From Gymnogyps californianus (taxonomy: Eukaryota > Chordata > Aves > Accipitriformes > Cathartidae), in NCBI RefSeq assembly GCF_018139145.2, contig NC_059481.1:9908368-9972367 (forward strand): 64,000 nt of DNA. Reading direction: 5' to 3'. The notes beneath the pieces are model-generated. The model was not told the DNA's origin. It saw only the letters and a program-made list of their open reading frames with translations, and did not search any database. A program made the position numbers and the translations under genes. Below, in pieces: positions 37,880 through 50,045 of this stretch (its first letter is position 1; each line of letters begins with the position of its first letter).

Positions 37880-38395
37880 GTCTGTCTCTGTCAGGGCCCT
37901 GAGTGTACCGATAGACTATCAGACCAGCCTCACCTGGGGCCTCCCCAGAGGATCCGTGAGCCCCACAGCTCCATTTAAGTTCAGCCCTGGGCTTCCAGTC
38001 CCTGCCTGAGGTTATGTTACAGGAGTGACAGTCTCTAGCTCAAGTACAGCTCTGCCTATGTACCCATTGATCTAGACCCTCACTCTTGGACTGATTTCCT
38101 GGCTTGAGCTTGACCCTGTTTCATTGCTATGGACCTGCCTGGTGAACCCTGGTTGCCATCACTAGACCTGATCCTGACCTGTAAGAGTTGATTTACCAGT
38201 TTGAGCTTGGACCTGTTTCATCACCACAAACTTGTCTGTCACCTGCACTATTGTTTGACCCTGGCTGCTATTCCCAGGCTTGCCTAGGGGTAGTGGGCTG
38301 GGGCACTGGCTGGTGAGGCCCCTGCCCTGCTTGCTGTGTTATCATGCCTGACTGCCCATCCCTTCGGGAGCAGCTGGCTGCACTGGCTCATCTTC
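37880..38395. repeat. GC-rich unclassified interspersed repeat with a 97-bp internal duplication
   Basis: About 500 bases of GC-rich sequence stand out from AT-rich flanks. Two diverged copies of a 97-bp unit are visible: TTGAGCTTGACCCTGTTTCA near 38104 and TTGAGCTTGGACCTGTTTCA near 38201, each preceded by a TGATTT-x-CC/CAG-like phrase and followed by (G/A)ACTTG- or GACCTG-type phrases. The CTGACC/GACCTG-rich texture is like some avian LTR or satellite-derived repeats, but I cannot name the family. No long frame of interest is present. Confidence 0.5.
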
Positions 38396-40004
38396 AGTTA
38401 TCCAAGGCCTTAATTCTGCATTCCATATTTGTAAAAACTCCGCTGAGTATGAAGATTTTTGCTTTCAGAAGTGCCACAAAGATCAGATTCATAGCTGTGC
38501 ACTACATAATTTTACAGCAAACTTTTAAGTAGATCCTACTGAGAACTTCATGATGTCAATTAAAGCATTTAACTTTAAAAACAAACAAACAAAAACAACC
38601 TACCAAATTATATTTGGAATAATTCTAGGAAGGAAAATGTACATCAACATGTCATATCAGCGCACCATCATTTGTTCTAAACTGCAATTTGCCTTGCCAA
38701 AGTAAATCTGTTTTGTTCCCTACTACTCTTAAGAGTTTTATATGTAATTCATTGTTTTTTTTCTGACAGAATCGTCAATTCCCTAAATGTTCATTTTCTC
38801 AGTTCTCTCAGTGTCCTTTTTCTCAGTCTTTCCAGTACAATGTTTTCTCTACATACTGCTAACTGCTAATTTATCTTCTTTTCCATGTTTTTCACTCAAA
38901 ATTATTTAACGTAAGAATAAAACTGGTAACAATTGTAAAGTTGACATAGTTATAAACATAAAGTAGAGGCATATAACAAAACCCATAAAAATCTCTTAAA
39001 CTTCAAATTCACTATATTCATGAGACTTAGTATTCTCCAGCCCTAACTGTAAACTTTGTCTACACTATTCCTGCTGTGGAGAGCTACTGCAACATTCTTT
39101 AAAATTCTTCAGAAGCATGGGTTTTTTTGAAGTAGATTTTGAAAGAACTGCTTTTACTCCAATCAAGAGCAATAGTTCTAGGCCACAGAAGATCTGAAGC
39201 AAAAACACATTTGAGAAAAGCAAGAGGGTGGAACTGAACTCGGAAAGGGCAGCAGAGCAGGAAGGATCATCAATGGGCATGTTAGCTTGAGTGACAGATG
39301 CGAATTAAGCCTGGGGAACAACAGAATGAACTCTTAGCACTACAGTGCTATTCAAAAAGGCTTAATTTTACATAAGACTGTAAGCCACTATTACAACAAT
39401 TTTCTCTTATTGAAAAGATCTGCCTTACTGTAATAAAATAAATTAATAACATCATTTATTTGCAGTTTTAAATGACTGATCTATAACACTAAACCAAACA
39501 TCACCTACAGCAGAATACCTTCCTACCCACACTGCTTTCTATAAATCAAGCAGAAAACAGCTGCCCAAGCAGTCAAAATGCTTAGAGGAATTCTCTTTAA
39601 TACGTGAAAATAGTTCATATTCAGGGAAGTCACTCAGTTGGTGGGTGTTTGATGTAAACAGCCATTTTACCTTCCCTTGGAACACAAAAGTATTACATGA
39701 GTTAAACTGTTACCTAGAGGAAAGATAAAACAGCTCTTTTAGAACAGCAAATCAAAGAAGAAATAGTTGCAGCAGCCACTTATCAAGATTCACATTCTCT
39801 TCTTTTGAACTGTTCCGGACATCAGATGTTTCTTCTTATGTTTTTCTACTCTGAGGGTACTTTCATATAGATGGTGCTTTCAGAAAATGCACCAATGAGT
39901 GTCTAATACTACAATACCAGCTTAAAGAAAGAATGCAAGTTTAAAGTAGATGAGTTTCAGCTGATATATACAACAGCTTTTGCTAATATTAGGTCTTAAT
40001 ATGG
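38396..40004. other. Intron-like region, no gene seen
   Basis: AT-rich unique-looking sequence between two repeats. Minus-strand donor-like sites near 39670 and 39711 have no supporting acceptor and frame. Confidence 0.6.
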
Positions 40005-40932
40005 TGTCATGGTTTAGGCCCAGCCGGCAACAAAGCACCATGTGGCCGCTCGCTCACTCCTCTCCCCCCGTGGGATGGGGAGGGGAAAATATAACGAAAG
40101 GCTTAGGAGTCAAGACAAGGACAGGGAGGGATCACTCACCAATTACGGTCACAGGCAAAACAGACTCGGCCTGGGGAAAAAGAAATCAATTTAATTTGTT
40201 ACCAATCAAATCAGAGTAGGATAATGAGAAATAGAACCATTTCTTAAAAATACACCTTCCCCCCACCCCTCTCTTCTTCCTGGGCTCAGCTTTGCTCCCG
40301 AACCTCTACCTCCTCCCCCCTCAGCGGCACAGGGGCATGGGAATGGGGGTTGCGGTCAATTTATCACATGCTGTTTCTGCTGCTCCTTCCTCCTCGGGGG
40401 GGAGAACTCCTCACACTCTTCTCCTGCTCCAGCGTGGGGTCCCTCCAACACGAATCCTTTCCACGGGGTGCAGTCCTCCACAAACTGCTCCAGCGTGGGC
40501 TTTCCCATGGAGTCAAGGCCTTCTCCGAGCCCAGCCACCTGCTCCAGCGTGGGGTCCTCCAGGGGCTGCAGGGGAATCTCTGCTCCGCCATTAACCTTCC
40601 ATCGGCTGCAGGGGGACAGCCTGCTGTCTCACCACGGGCTGCAGGGGAATCTCTGCTCGGGCGCACCTCCTCCCTCTCCTTCTTCACTGACCTCGGTGTT
40701 TGCATAGCTGTGTCTCTCACATCCCACTCCTCTCCACTGCAGTTTTTCCAGCAGTCTTTTTCCCCTTCTTAAATATGCTATCACAGAGGCGCTACCACCA
40801 TCATTGATGGGCTCGGCCTTGGCCAGAGGCGGGTCCGACTTGGAGCCGGGGAAGCTTCTAGCAGCTTCTCACAGGAGCCACCCCTGTAGCCCCTTCCCCG
40901 CTACCAAAACCCCGCCACAGAAACCCAGCGCA
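40005..40932 (-). mobile_element. Solo LTR of an avian endogenous retrovirus, minus orientation
   Basis: A 928-bp GC-rich block begins TGTCATGGTTTAGGCCCAGC and ends in AAACCCAGCGCA. Flanking pentamers TATGG (40000-40004) and CATGG (40933-40937) form an imperfect target-site duplication. I recognise the sequence type from ERV LTRs common in Neoaves, especially songbirds. Read on the minus strand it has a TATA-like CATATTTAAG near 40770 and, about 570 bases further on, AACAAATTAAA near 40190 where related LTRs carry AATAAA, so the classical poly(A) hexamer looks mutated although ATTAAA remains. No internal retroviral genes flank it, so it is a solo LTR. The 118-codon minus frame inside is not a recognised protein. 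The family assignment is from memory. Confidence 0.8.
40425..40660. repeat. Tandem subrepeats inside the LTR
   Basis: TGCTCCAGCGTGGG recurs at 40425, 40486 and 40540 (spacing 61 and 54 bases). GGCTGCAGGGG recurs at 40564, 40604 and 40638. This is typical of enhancer-type or expandable repeats in the 5' half of such LTRs. Confidence 0.85.
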
Positions 40933-43900
40933 CATGGCCATTTAGTTAAAAAGTTCTGCTAATTGTCTGCTAATATACTTTTTCTATAGCTAAGGAAAAG
41001 TCGGGTTGCTTTACCTACCTTCCCATTAAAATACATAAATAATGTTTACTCAATACTTTTTATTTGCATTTAAAACAAAGACTAGAAACCAGTAATTTGT
41101 GCTGCAGGAAATAACCACATATTGTAAAAGCATTACTCATATTAAGCAGTACACGGATCCCAGATAGAGGTTCTATCACACTACATACTATAGAAATGAG
41201 AAAATGTTGGTTTCCATCTTAAAGACCTGTATATTGTGGTATTTATGTAAACTAGAAGATATCATGAGAAACTCATTTTCTTTTTCTATGTACTGTGAAG
41301 ATTCACAGCTACAATTTCTGCATCTAGGCTCAGTCATTATCCTGAAAATAGATTTGATATAGCTCAATTAATTATAATTGTTTTACCTAGACTATTTTTC
41401 CTCATCAATAAAGGGTTTGAGGAGGAACAGAAGACTAAGTATTTAATATTTTTTTGGATCTGGTAGTTCTATCCTGAAGGAATTACAGGGAAATTTCAAA
41501 TAGCACTGGACACCTATGTCTAGCCAAACTGAATTCTACCCAAGTCCCTGCCTGAAAAGTATTGCTTGGAGGCCCCCCCCCGCCCTACCCCCCAAAAAAG
41601 AAAAAACAAAAACAAAACACCACAGACCCCAGTAAGTACAATATGTCTGAAAGTGCAGTACTGTGTTGACTGGAGCAGCTTAACCACTTAGAAAGAATAC
41701 ACACTTGTACGAAACGTCATACTATCAGATGTTCCTCACAGCTTTCCAGAACAAAGGCAGCTGCTGCCCTGGGAAGTAGTTGCCTTCTTCGAATGTATGG
41801 AAAAGCATAGTATCGGTTATGAGAAAGTAAAGCACAGTGATACAACTGGAGCTCTCTAAAACAACGGCACAGGGACTGCAGTCATGTAACGTGGCTTCAT
41901 TTTAGAGAACAGCCTCAGAATAATAACTAAATGCAAAAACCCACTAATTACAATGTCAAGTGCTTTTTGTATTTCAAAAGTAATATGCCAGTTCTGAAGG
42001 GCTGGGAACCAGTGGACAGTCATAGCCAAAAGGCTTACATGTGACCTACATTTTTTGTTAGCCTGCCTTCTCCTTGTCTTTCTTTTGAACCTTATTTCTT
42101 TTTGGCAGTAAACATGAAAGGAAACAACAACACATCATGAAAGACCAGTTATGCTTAGCTATTCTGTAATATAACTTTGAGGAACAATCCATCATTGAAT
42201 GATCACAACAGAAAACAAACATATATGGACAAACATCTACTTAAACAGCTATGGCTACGTAATGGAAATATGGTTTTAGTTTCAGGAGTTCCTGACCTGT
42301 AGCCAAGCGGCAGAGGTGGAAATTTTCGTGGTTTAGAAATAATTTTATGCCTGCCTATGAATTTTTCTGTTAGCTGGGCATGAATAATTAAACAGATTAC
42401 TGGACAAATGGCTGTAAAGTGATCACTTCAAATGAATTTAGACCTTAGCAAACGTTTGCTTTTCTGTATTTAAAAACCGGCAGGATTAATTACATTTTTA
42501 AGAGGCCATTTAACTCTCAGGATGTTTCAAGTATTAAGAAACTTCTAAGACTATCACATTTAAGCTTTCTTTTCTGTTTTCATCTGTTTGAAAAAATCTG
42601 TATGTTGCTGTCATACCACGTTAATTTACTTTAATTAATATCAGTTTGATGACTATTACATTAAAATCAACATTGCTAGCGGTTGCAGATCATGAAGTCC
42701 AATTTTAGTAAGATATCTCCTTTTAACAGTCAGCAGTTACCATCACCCAAAACATTAGATTGGAGAAAACACTGTCAAAGCCAAACACTTTAGAACAAAA
42801 TACTCAAAACCAACTTTGTCCATAAAATCTATATAGGTCTAGCATGGTTTTGTAGGCAGCATATCCCTCCTTCATTTCCTGTGTGAATACAAGGATGTAT
42901 GATGACATCTACTCATACGGCCTATGTAGGTAGAAATAAATAAACCTGAAGAATGGATATCTTTTTTACCTAAACAAGTCTTTTTCTCCTTGTCCAATGA
43001 TTGATTTACAGCTCTGTAGAGAAGGCAGGTATCACAGGACATTCAATATTCTTTTTAAAAGAAAGATCTTCAACTGTGTTACTGTACTTCCTTAGGTTTT
43101 GAGGGTTTGGGGGGTTGGTTGGGGTTTTTTGTTGTTTTTGTTTTTTAAAAGAAATCTTTTGTTTAATTTTGCATGTTTTGGAAATGCCCCTAATCAATTT
43201 TATGCCATTCAGTTTAGTTTCTGATTGACAGGCCCTTGCATAGTACTTTCTTTAAGGTGATTGACTGTGGACCGCAGTATTAATATTTTCTAATTATTGT
43301 CATTGATATTGTCAATGTATTTGATTGCTGTTTTTAAAATACAGCAAACATTTTTAATACAAGATTTTGAGGGTAACATTTTCAAAAGCTGAGTGACTAA
43401 GTTCCTTTAAAATGGAACATAAGAGTACCCTTTTGATGCATAATTTTTTTCTTTAGTGTACTTTTTCAGCATAATCCTTCTTTTGTTTCAAACAGTAGTT
43501 GTTCAAAACAGTAATTTTACAAAACACTCTTTTTTTATTCTGGTTATTCTGAGATCTAGATTAATGGATTGGTTTCAATCGTGAAGAGTATTTTCCATTT
43601 TAATATTCCAGTTAAGTGAAATGTCTCCAGAAGAAACACTATAAACTTATTGAGAATACAGGCATTGATTGTACTATTTTAGTATCCATGTGTTTCAAGT
43701 TGCAAGTATATGAATTGCATAGATTAATTAATTTTTATGCTAATGTAACTTGACTGTAAATAGAACATATAGTTTTCATTTAGAATTTTTTATCAACTTT
43801 AACATTTCATGTAATATTGTATGTACTTTATTCTGTTATCTGCAGTTCTAATTCAAATCATTGTAGCTTAAGGCAATTATGTCATACCATACTGCTAATA

Positions 43901-46007
43901 CGACAAATGTATATGTTACTTCCTGAGTATGATGACACACAAGAAGTACACATGAAAAGTACGATTTTACTGAGTATAATTCAAGTACTTATATGCATAT
44001 TTTTCCTGAAGAAGCAGCATATAACTATATGAAGAACTCATTCATTGTGTCTTTCTCCATCATTTATATTTTTTTAAATTATAAAGCACTTTGTTTTCAT
44101 TCTGGTGTAAAATCTGTAAATTTCTGGCTATTCTGCATATACAGCAACATATTCGTACCTGAATGGTACCAAAGAGATTAACCATGAAATCCTTATTCTT
44201 GCAAGTAGTAGCATTCAGCACTGGATACTAATAATGCATACAGAATGAACCAATTGATTTATCATATGGTTATTATACACAGCTGGAATGAAGTATATAC
44301 TAAAACAGTTGATTACTGATTTTTAAAAAATTACAGTCATTCATTTATTAATTACATTCATTGGAGCAAAACTCAGATTTTTTTTTTTTTAAACAGTATT
44401 TTCCCCTTCTCTTTTTTTTTTTTTTTTTAAAGACTCTGGGAGAAAATATATTGCTCTAATAAGAAGTCACTTAATCATTTACCACATCCTTCAAATTCTG
44501 ATTTAGTTAATTTATGATTTATGGAAAAAGTTAATCAGTTACACTTAATTAGCTATCAGTCCGCATTTAGAGTCAACTGCCATAAACACCATTTATGTAC
44601 ATAACCAAAGAACTGACAAATAAATATCAGTGTAAAGAACAGATTCATGAAGAAATTTTGTACACAATAATACTTAAATATTTACAGGATAGTTAAATTT
44701 GGTGTTTAATACAGCCATTCAAAACAAATAGTCTAATCTACTTCCCTAACTTCTGAGATTTTTCTTATGGATTTTTCTAGTACATATGCAGTTATTTTGA
44801 ATAAATACACATCTCTATCTTTAATTAAGCTTTAAAATGGTCATCATCTTTCTGCTCATAATCTTTGAAAATACCTATTACTAGATGAAAAAACTTTCAC
44901 TTTAAAAATATTATCTTGTAATTCAGTGGTGACCCTTAATTTAGTAATACAAAAGTTCATTTAAATTCAATAAAATTATCTGGGACAAAGAGGCAAATGA
45001 AAGAATTCCATAGTCAGGTTAGGTTAATTTCTTTTGGTTTAGCTTAACCTGCACAGAGGCTCAGATCTCTGTTGAAAAAGACATGTCAGCCCAGATGATA
45101 TGCTAATGACTGGACATGTGCTTAGAAAAATACAGCGAAATAGCTCTTGAATACTGCCATTACTGACAGCTCTCACCCTAAGGAAGCACTTATACTTCTC
45201 TGTAAATACCCTGCAAGAACTTGCTAGTAAATATAAACAGGCCAAGGATCACAACAGCCAAAAAATATGCTGTAGCACCTTGTATATACACAGCCTACTG
45301 GCTAACTGCATCCATGAGCTTGATGATCTTTTTGCAGACTCATTTATTGCCTAGTAATTTTGTGTTGAAGCTACATGCACTAGGACTCTGTCATTTAAGT
45401 GCATACACAACATGTTATCGCCTCAGAGAATACATAACTTAATAATGTAATAGCTTTTATCATCTTTTCTCTTGTATTTGAGCTATTTTTCTGGTACCAC
45501 TGCTGTTAGACATGGCTTAAACATGAGCCAAGTGCCTGACACTCCATATGTTCTTGCTGCATTTTCCAAGAGCCTATTCTATCCCTCATCAGGACAACAC
45601 ATCTTTTTGAGCGTCAGCTGCTCACAGACTGTGTCTTTCCTGAGTGACTATAGATAGAGGACACCATGAATGAAAAGTAATACAGCCTGCGACAGCTGAT
45701 ATGAAAGCCAAAATTAACAGTAAAGAGAGAGATAGCTTTTTTCCCCCCAGTTTGCCTTTGCAAGCAGAAGGGAAGAGAAGTGATTATACCAAAACATAGG
45801 AAGCTGTCTCTGCTCAGAGACCACTGCTGAGTGATGTTCTTAGAGGCTGACTGGACTCCCTCCTGAGCATTCAACTCCACTCGACAGAAGGTGAGGCAGG
45901 GAACTAATACAATTGCTGCCACTTCATTCCTTGCCCCTTCCACCCATTATGCATCATCATCTTCCACACTCAGTGAAGCAGAAAGACAGCAATTAACTTT
46001 CCCTTAC
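40933..46007. other. Intron-like region, no gene seen
   Basis: AT-rich sequence with homopolymer runs (C-run near 41575, T/G-rich tract at 43095-43146, T-runs near 44380 and 44412). No exon or transposon is supported. Confidence 0.6.
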
Positions 46008-46028
46008 CTTTTTTCTACAGCACTGTTT
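46008..46028 (-). CDS. Candidate 21-nt microexon between C2A exons 6 and 7 (weak)
   Basis: On the minus strand a strong donor (AAAAAG then GTAAGG at 46007) is preceded by 21 nt, entered from an AAG acceptor with a T-rich tract about 12 bases further upstream. Phase 2 in and phase 2 out would insert NSAVEKR in frame between exons 6 and 7. NSAVEKR loosely recalls DSAVDDR in the Munc13-1 linker. Microexons of this size arise easily by chance in AT-rich introns. Confidence 0.2.
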
Positions 46029-49000
46029 CTTGTTCAAAGCAAATAGAAAAAAAAAATTAATTCCCTTCTGGAAAACTTCCAGAAAGTGTGGTAGCCTGCC
46101 TAGGTAAATACATTAACTTCAAATAGGGAATCAAATGCTTTTCCTGCTCTCCAGATGCAATCAATTAGTTACAACACCCAAATTATGTCAGGACTTGCTT
46201 CCCTTCCTTTCTTAAGCTTTCAGAAAGTCACTTTCCAATAGCTGAACCCTGTGTAGACACACGCCTAAGAGTGAGAACAGGACAGACACACAAAGCCTTA
46301 CAGGTCAACACTGTCAATAGGTCCAATTTAATTTAAAAGTAGTAGTATATATTGAGCTGTGAAACACACTACCTTTAAACATCTATTGTTAGAGTTAGAA
46401 AACCCCAAGACCTGTTGGATAAAAGCTTAAGCTCCCCTCCCCCCCCCCCAAAGGGGACATTTGTTTCATTATACATTACCTTTTTGTTCAGACATTCTTT
46501 TGTTCTTCTTACCCTAACCAATAACTGGTGTTTCTCCAGTCCAGCTTTCTTGGCACAGTCTTGGACCAGATTATGCTGATCATCTCACCAAAGCCTTAGG
46601 TTTGAGTATCAAGACTGGTGATTAAGAGCAGCAGCTTCACTGAACTGCTCTCTGGAGTCTCTCTCAGTCTCCTCTCCCGTACAAAGGAAGCAGAGCCAAC
46701 TGTAACCCCACTAGGCAAAACGTTCATCTCCATGTGCATTTATGAATCTATTGTTTTTCATGGCAGGCTATCAGAGATGAGAAATAGTGAATGACCAGAG
46801 AGTGCTCTAAAAGAAGATGATAGTCTGCTGGCTATCATTTTTCACCAGTATCTCTAGTTCCATACTGTTTACTCTCTACCTCAAAAAAGCAATTACTAAA
46901 CATTTCATTGCTCCAGTGTTTTAGAAAAACAACAAACAATTAATGTGGTTAGCTTCTAAATATGGGTGATAGCTCAGTTATTCCACTTAGATGAGAGGCA
47001 AGCACTCATGTTACAAGCACTCTTCTGTCTCCTCCAAATCTGCAGTTCCACAATACAAAGCTGTTAGCAACAATTCTAACCTTTTCTTCCCGTCACCTGC
47101 CCCTTGTATCTATACCTTTTCAATGGCATACTAGAACAACTATTTGCACTAGCCACTGCCAAATCTGTAAAATGATTCAGGTAAAAGATTTGCCTTTAAA
47201 ATAACCAACCTTACAAAATTTTTCTTTTTTTAAATAGGATGAGGACAAAGATTTGTACTACCGTACTCAAGAGGACAGTGAGCTGAGATCAGGGTCAAGC
47301 CATAGAAATTAAGCTAGTTCTGCTTTTAAATACACTGCATTGTAAAATCATGGCCTAAGAACATACAGGGGAAAGAAAGGATGCAGTGAAACCTGTCTCC
47401 ACAGAAGCAACTATCCACTGGTGTAGGATCCATTAAGAAACCAAAACCACTTATGAAACTTGCAGCATACCAAGGAGTCCAAGGAACTGAATGTAACAGT
47501 TAAACTCCATTATCCCAACACTTCCCTCCTTATACACCCATTCACATATCTGAACCAGGAAGGCATTTTAGTGTCTCAACACAAACAAGGCACACAGAAA
47601 ATCTTTGCAACACTTAAACAGCAATATGTACTGCAAAGGTATCTAAGACCTCGGGATTTGTAAAAAGTAGCTGGAAATTGATAGATATTATCTAAACAAT
47701 AACATAACCACAAGTCTGCATCAAGTATCATTTCATTATGCAAATCCCCAAGATCAATTGTAGTCCAAACAAACAGGTTAGAACAAATTTGTGTGCTTCT
47801 GCTCTTTTGTGCTACTTTTAAATCAAACAAGATTCTTGATTTCTGAAAATATGTAGGAATATAAATCCATCACTGTTCCATTTGTGCTTTTCAATTTTAT
47901 GCTGCTCTGGGTATTATAATTTAGTGTCATTAGTACTCCTAATATAAACTGCTGTCACATACAGTACAGTGTTTACAGAATATATAGCCATGCAACAAAC
48001 CTTTTCACATCTCACTGCTCCTATCAAGAATTTTCCTTTGATGGGTTGGTGTATAGTTTTCAGTTTGCGGCAGGGTCCTTGACTTCTTTACCTTATTTTT
48101 GGTTGTAAGCAGTTCTTCACATTTTGTATAGCCTTTATTTTAACTTTGGGTGAACTGGGTTTTGTTGCACCATGGCACATGATCTACGCAGGGAAGAAGG
48201 AGCCTTCCTGCTCCACCTTGTGAGACATGGTTGAAGGCTGACTATTAGGGAAAAGCATGGCTCCCAATGAGCTGCTGAAGTGACTCTTGTACATCTCAGC
48301 TGTGCAGACTTTCCAGAGATGATTGTTTAAAAAGTAAAACAACATAGACCCTCACAGTCACAGTTGTAGATAGTGAACACTGCAATTCTTTGCATTTTTA
48401 ATACCACTGAAGTGTTCTCAATGCTTAGCCACATAGAACTTACTGTACTTTCAGAAAGACAGTAATGAGGAATCTTACAGACCACTCATCTGTCAATTTT
48501 GCTGACCCACAGAGCACTCTAAGAAATGTTATTTGTTCTTCCTATTGGTCTCAGTTCTAATTTCTTTAATGTCTTGTGGACATTAAAATTAAAGTGTCAT
48601 GCAGGCAGCACACTGCTTGTGAACTACAACCTGGAAAGTCATTGTTAAAGGTAATGCAAGTAGCAGTAACATCAGACTTTCTAATGCCTCCTGTTGCAAG
48701 ATGGAGTTCTGTTTTTTGGAGCTCTGTCAAAAACTTTACCTGTTCCATGCTTCAGTATGTGTCTCGTTATTTAGACTGTTGATCCACTAACACTTTAAAC
48801 TGGAATAAGCTAGAACTGCCCCTGCTCATTTCTGCTCTTCCTTTATGCTGACACAAAATATTTGAGCATCTGCTAAGTTAAATGGACCACAAAGCTGAGC
48901 TAACCTGGCAAAATGTTTCAGTTTTTAATCCAGATCAGTTCCCAGACTGGTTCATCGAATGGCGAGAAAAACTCTTATGATGACCCAGGGAGGTGGACAG

Positions 49001-49909
49001 CACAGGGAAAGCAGTGATCAGCTGACAGTGGGAGGAGTACTGCTTCTTTCAATGTCCTCCATTCATCCCCGAACCTATCCAATTAACTAAAAACACAGAA
49101 AACTAATCAAGCCAAAAAGCAGGGCTTCTTGTTTCTCAGTTCAACACAGGGTTCAAGACAGCCTATTTCAACAAAGTACAGTTCCAGAAGAGATGGAAAA
49201 GAGGAGATGAGAGCAGTCCCACTGTTACAACAGGGGCCTGGAGATGAAGGAGTAGGAAGGGTTAGAGACAAGGATGGATGGAAAGACTGACTTTCAGTTC
49301 TGGTGAGATGTTCCTTTTATTTGAAAGAAACTTGCTTTACCATGTATCTGCCATTAAAGAACACAGAAAAGCTACTAAATACCTGCGTTATCTTTAATTA
49401 TTCTTTAAAACATCACCTTAAATGAAGGCAAATCAACCAACACGTTTGCACTTCTGAAGCCATCTGTATATACATAACAACCTGCTGCAAAAGATTCTAG
49501 AACGTTATTTACCCCTTCTGCATCACTAATAGATTATATTCTTGTTTTGTAGGAATTTGCCAAAGATATTTCTGGTTACCTTTAATATCTACATTTTTTG
49601 TAGGCTAAAATCCTCTTTTCTGACCACCAATGATTCATTGAGAAGTCACACATATTTGCAAACTGGTTTGGCATGATATAGTGTTCTTCGTGTTTTTTCT
49701 TTCAATAGAATATGAAGATTTATCATGCTCTGTCCCACCATAATAATGGAAACATATGCCTTATGGTTTTATATATTTATAAAACTTCCAGTCACATTCT
49801 TGCTTAAAATAATTGTATATCTATCACAATGTCATTCAGAAATTAAAAAGAAAAATTAAAAAAATCAATAAACGTTATGATACTTGTCTGATATGACAAA
49901 TTAAAATAC
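46029..49909. other. Intron-like region, no gene seen
   Basis: AT-rich sequence. A donor-like site at 48740 and another near 49383 on the minus strand lack a supported acceptor with an open compatible frame. Confidence 0.6.
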
Positions 49910-50045
49910 CTTTGTTTGCTTTCTTGTATGCTGAGATCACTTTCCATGGATGACAGACTATCATATGTATCTTGATGTGAATGTCTTGTACCTTGGAGAG
50001 GTCTCCTTCTGTGCCAGCCTCTGCAATCTAAATCTTTGTGGGCAT
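49910..50045 (-). CDS. UNC13C: C2A-type UNC13C transcript, exon 6: end of C2A and linker
   Basis: A 136-nt exon. The acceptor is TTTTTCATTCTCTACAG ending at 50046; the donor is AAAG then GTATTT at 49909. Only one frame is open; it enters in phase 1 (completing GAT, Asp, with exon 5) and leaves in phase 2. It encodes AHKDLDCRGWHRRRPLQGTR, then a hydrophilic HSHQDTYDSLSSMESDLS and IQESKQ. Trp142 aligns within one residue of the Trp in Munc13-1's EEEARYW, just after the C2A core. The rest corresponds to the poorly conserved linker, so this exon rests on splice sites, phase and length more than on identity. Confidence 0.85.

Noticed and set aside
40364..40720. 118-codon minus frame and overlapping plus frames of 100-140 codons at 40.3-40.8 kb
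   Set aside because: They lie wholly inside the LTR, which is noncoding regulatory sequence. The repeats in the translations come from LTR subrepeats.
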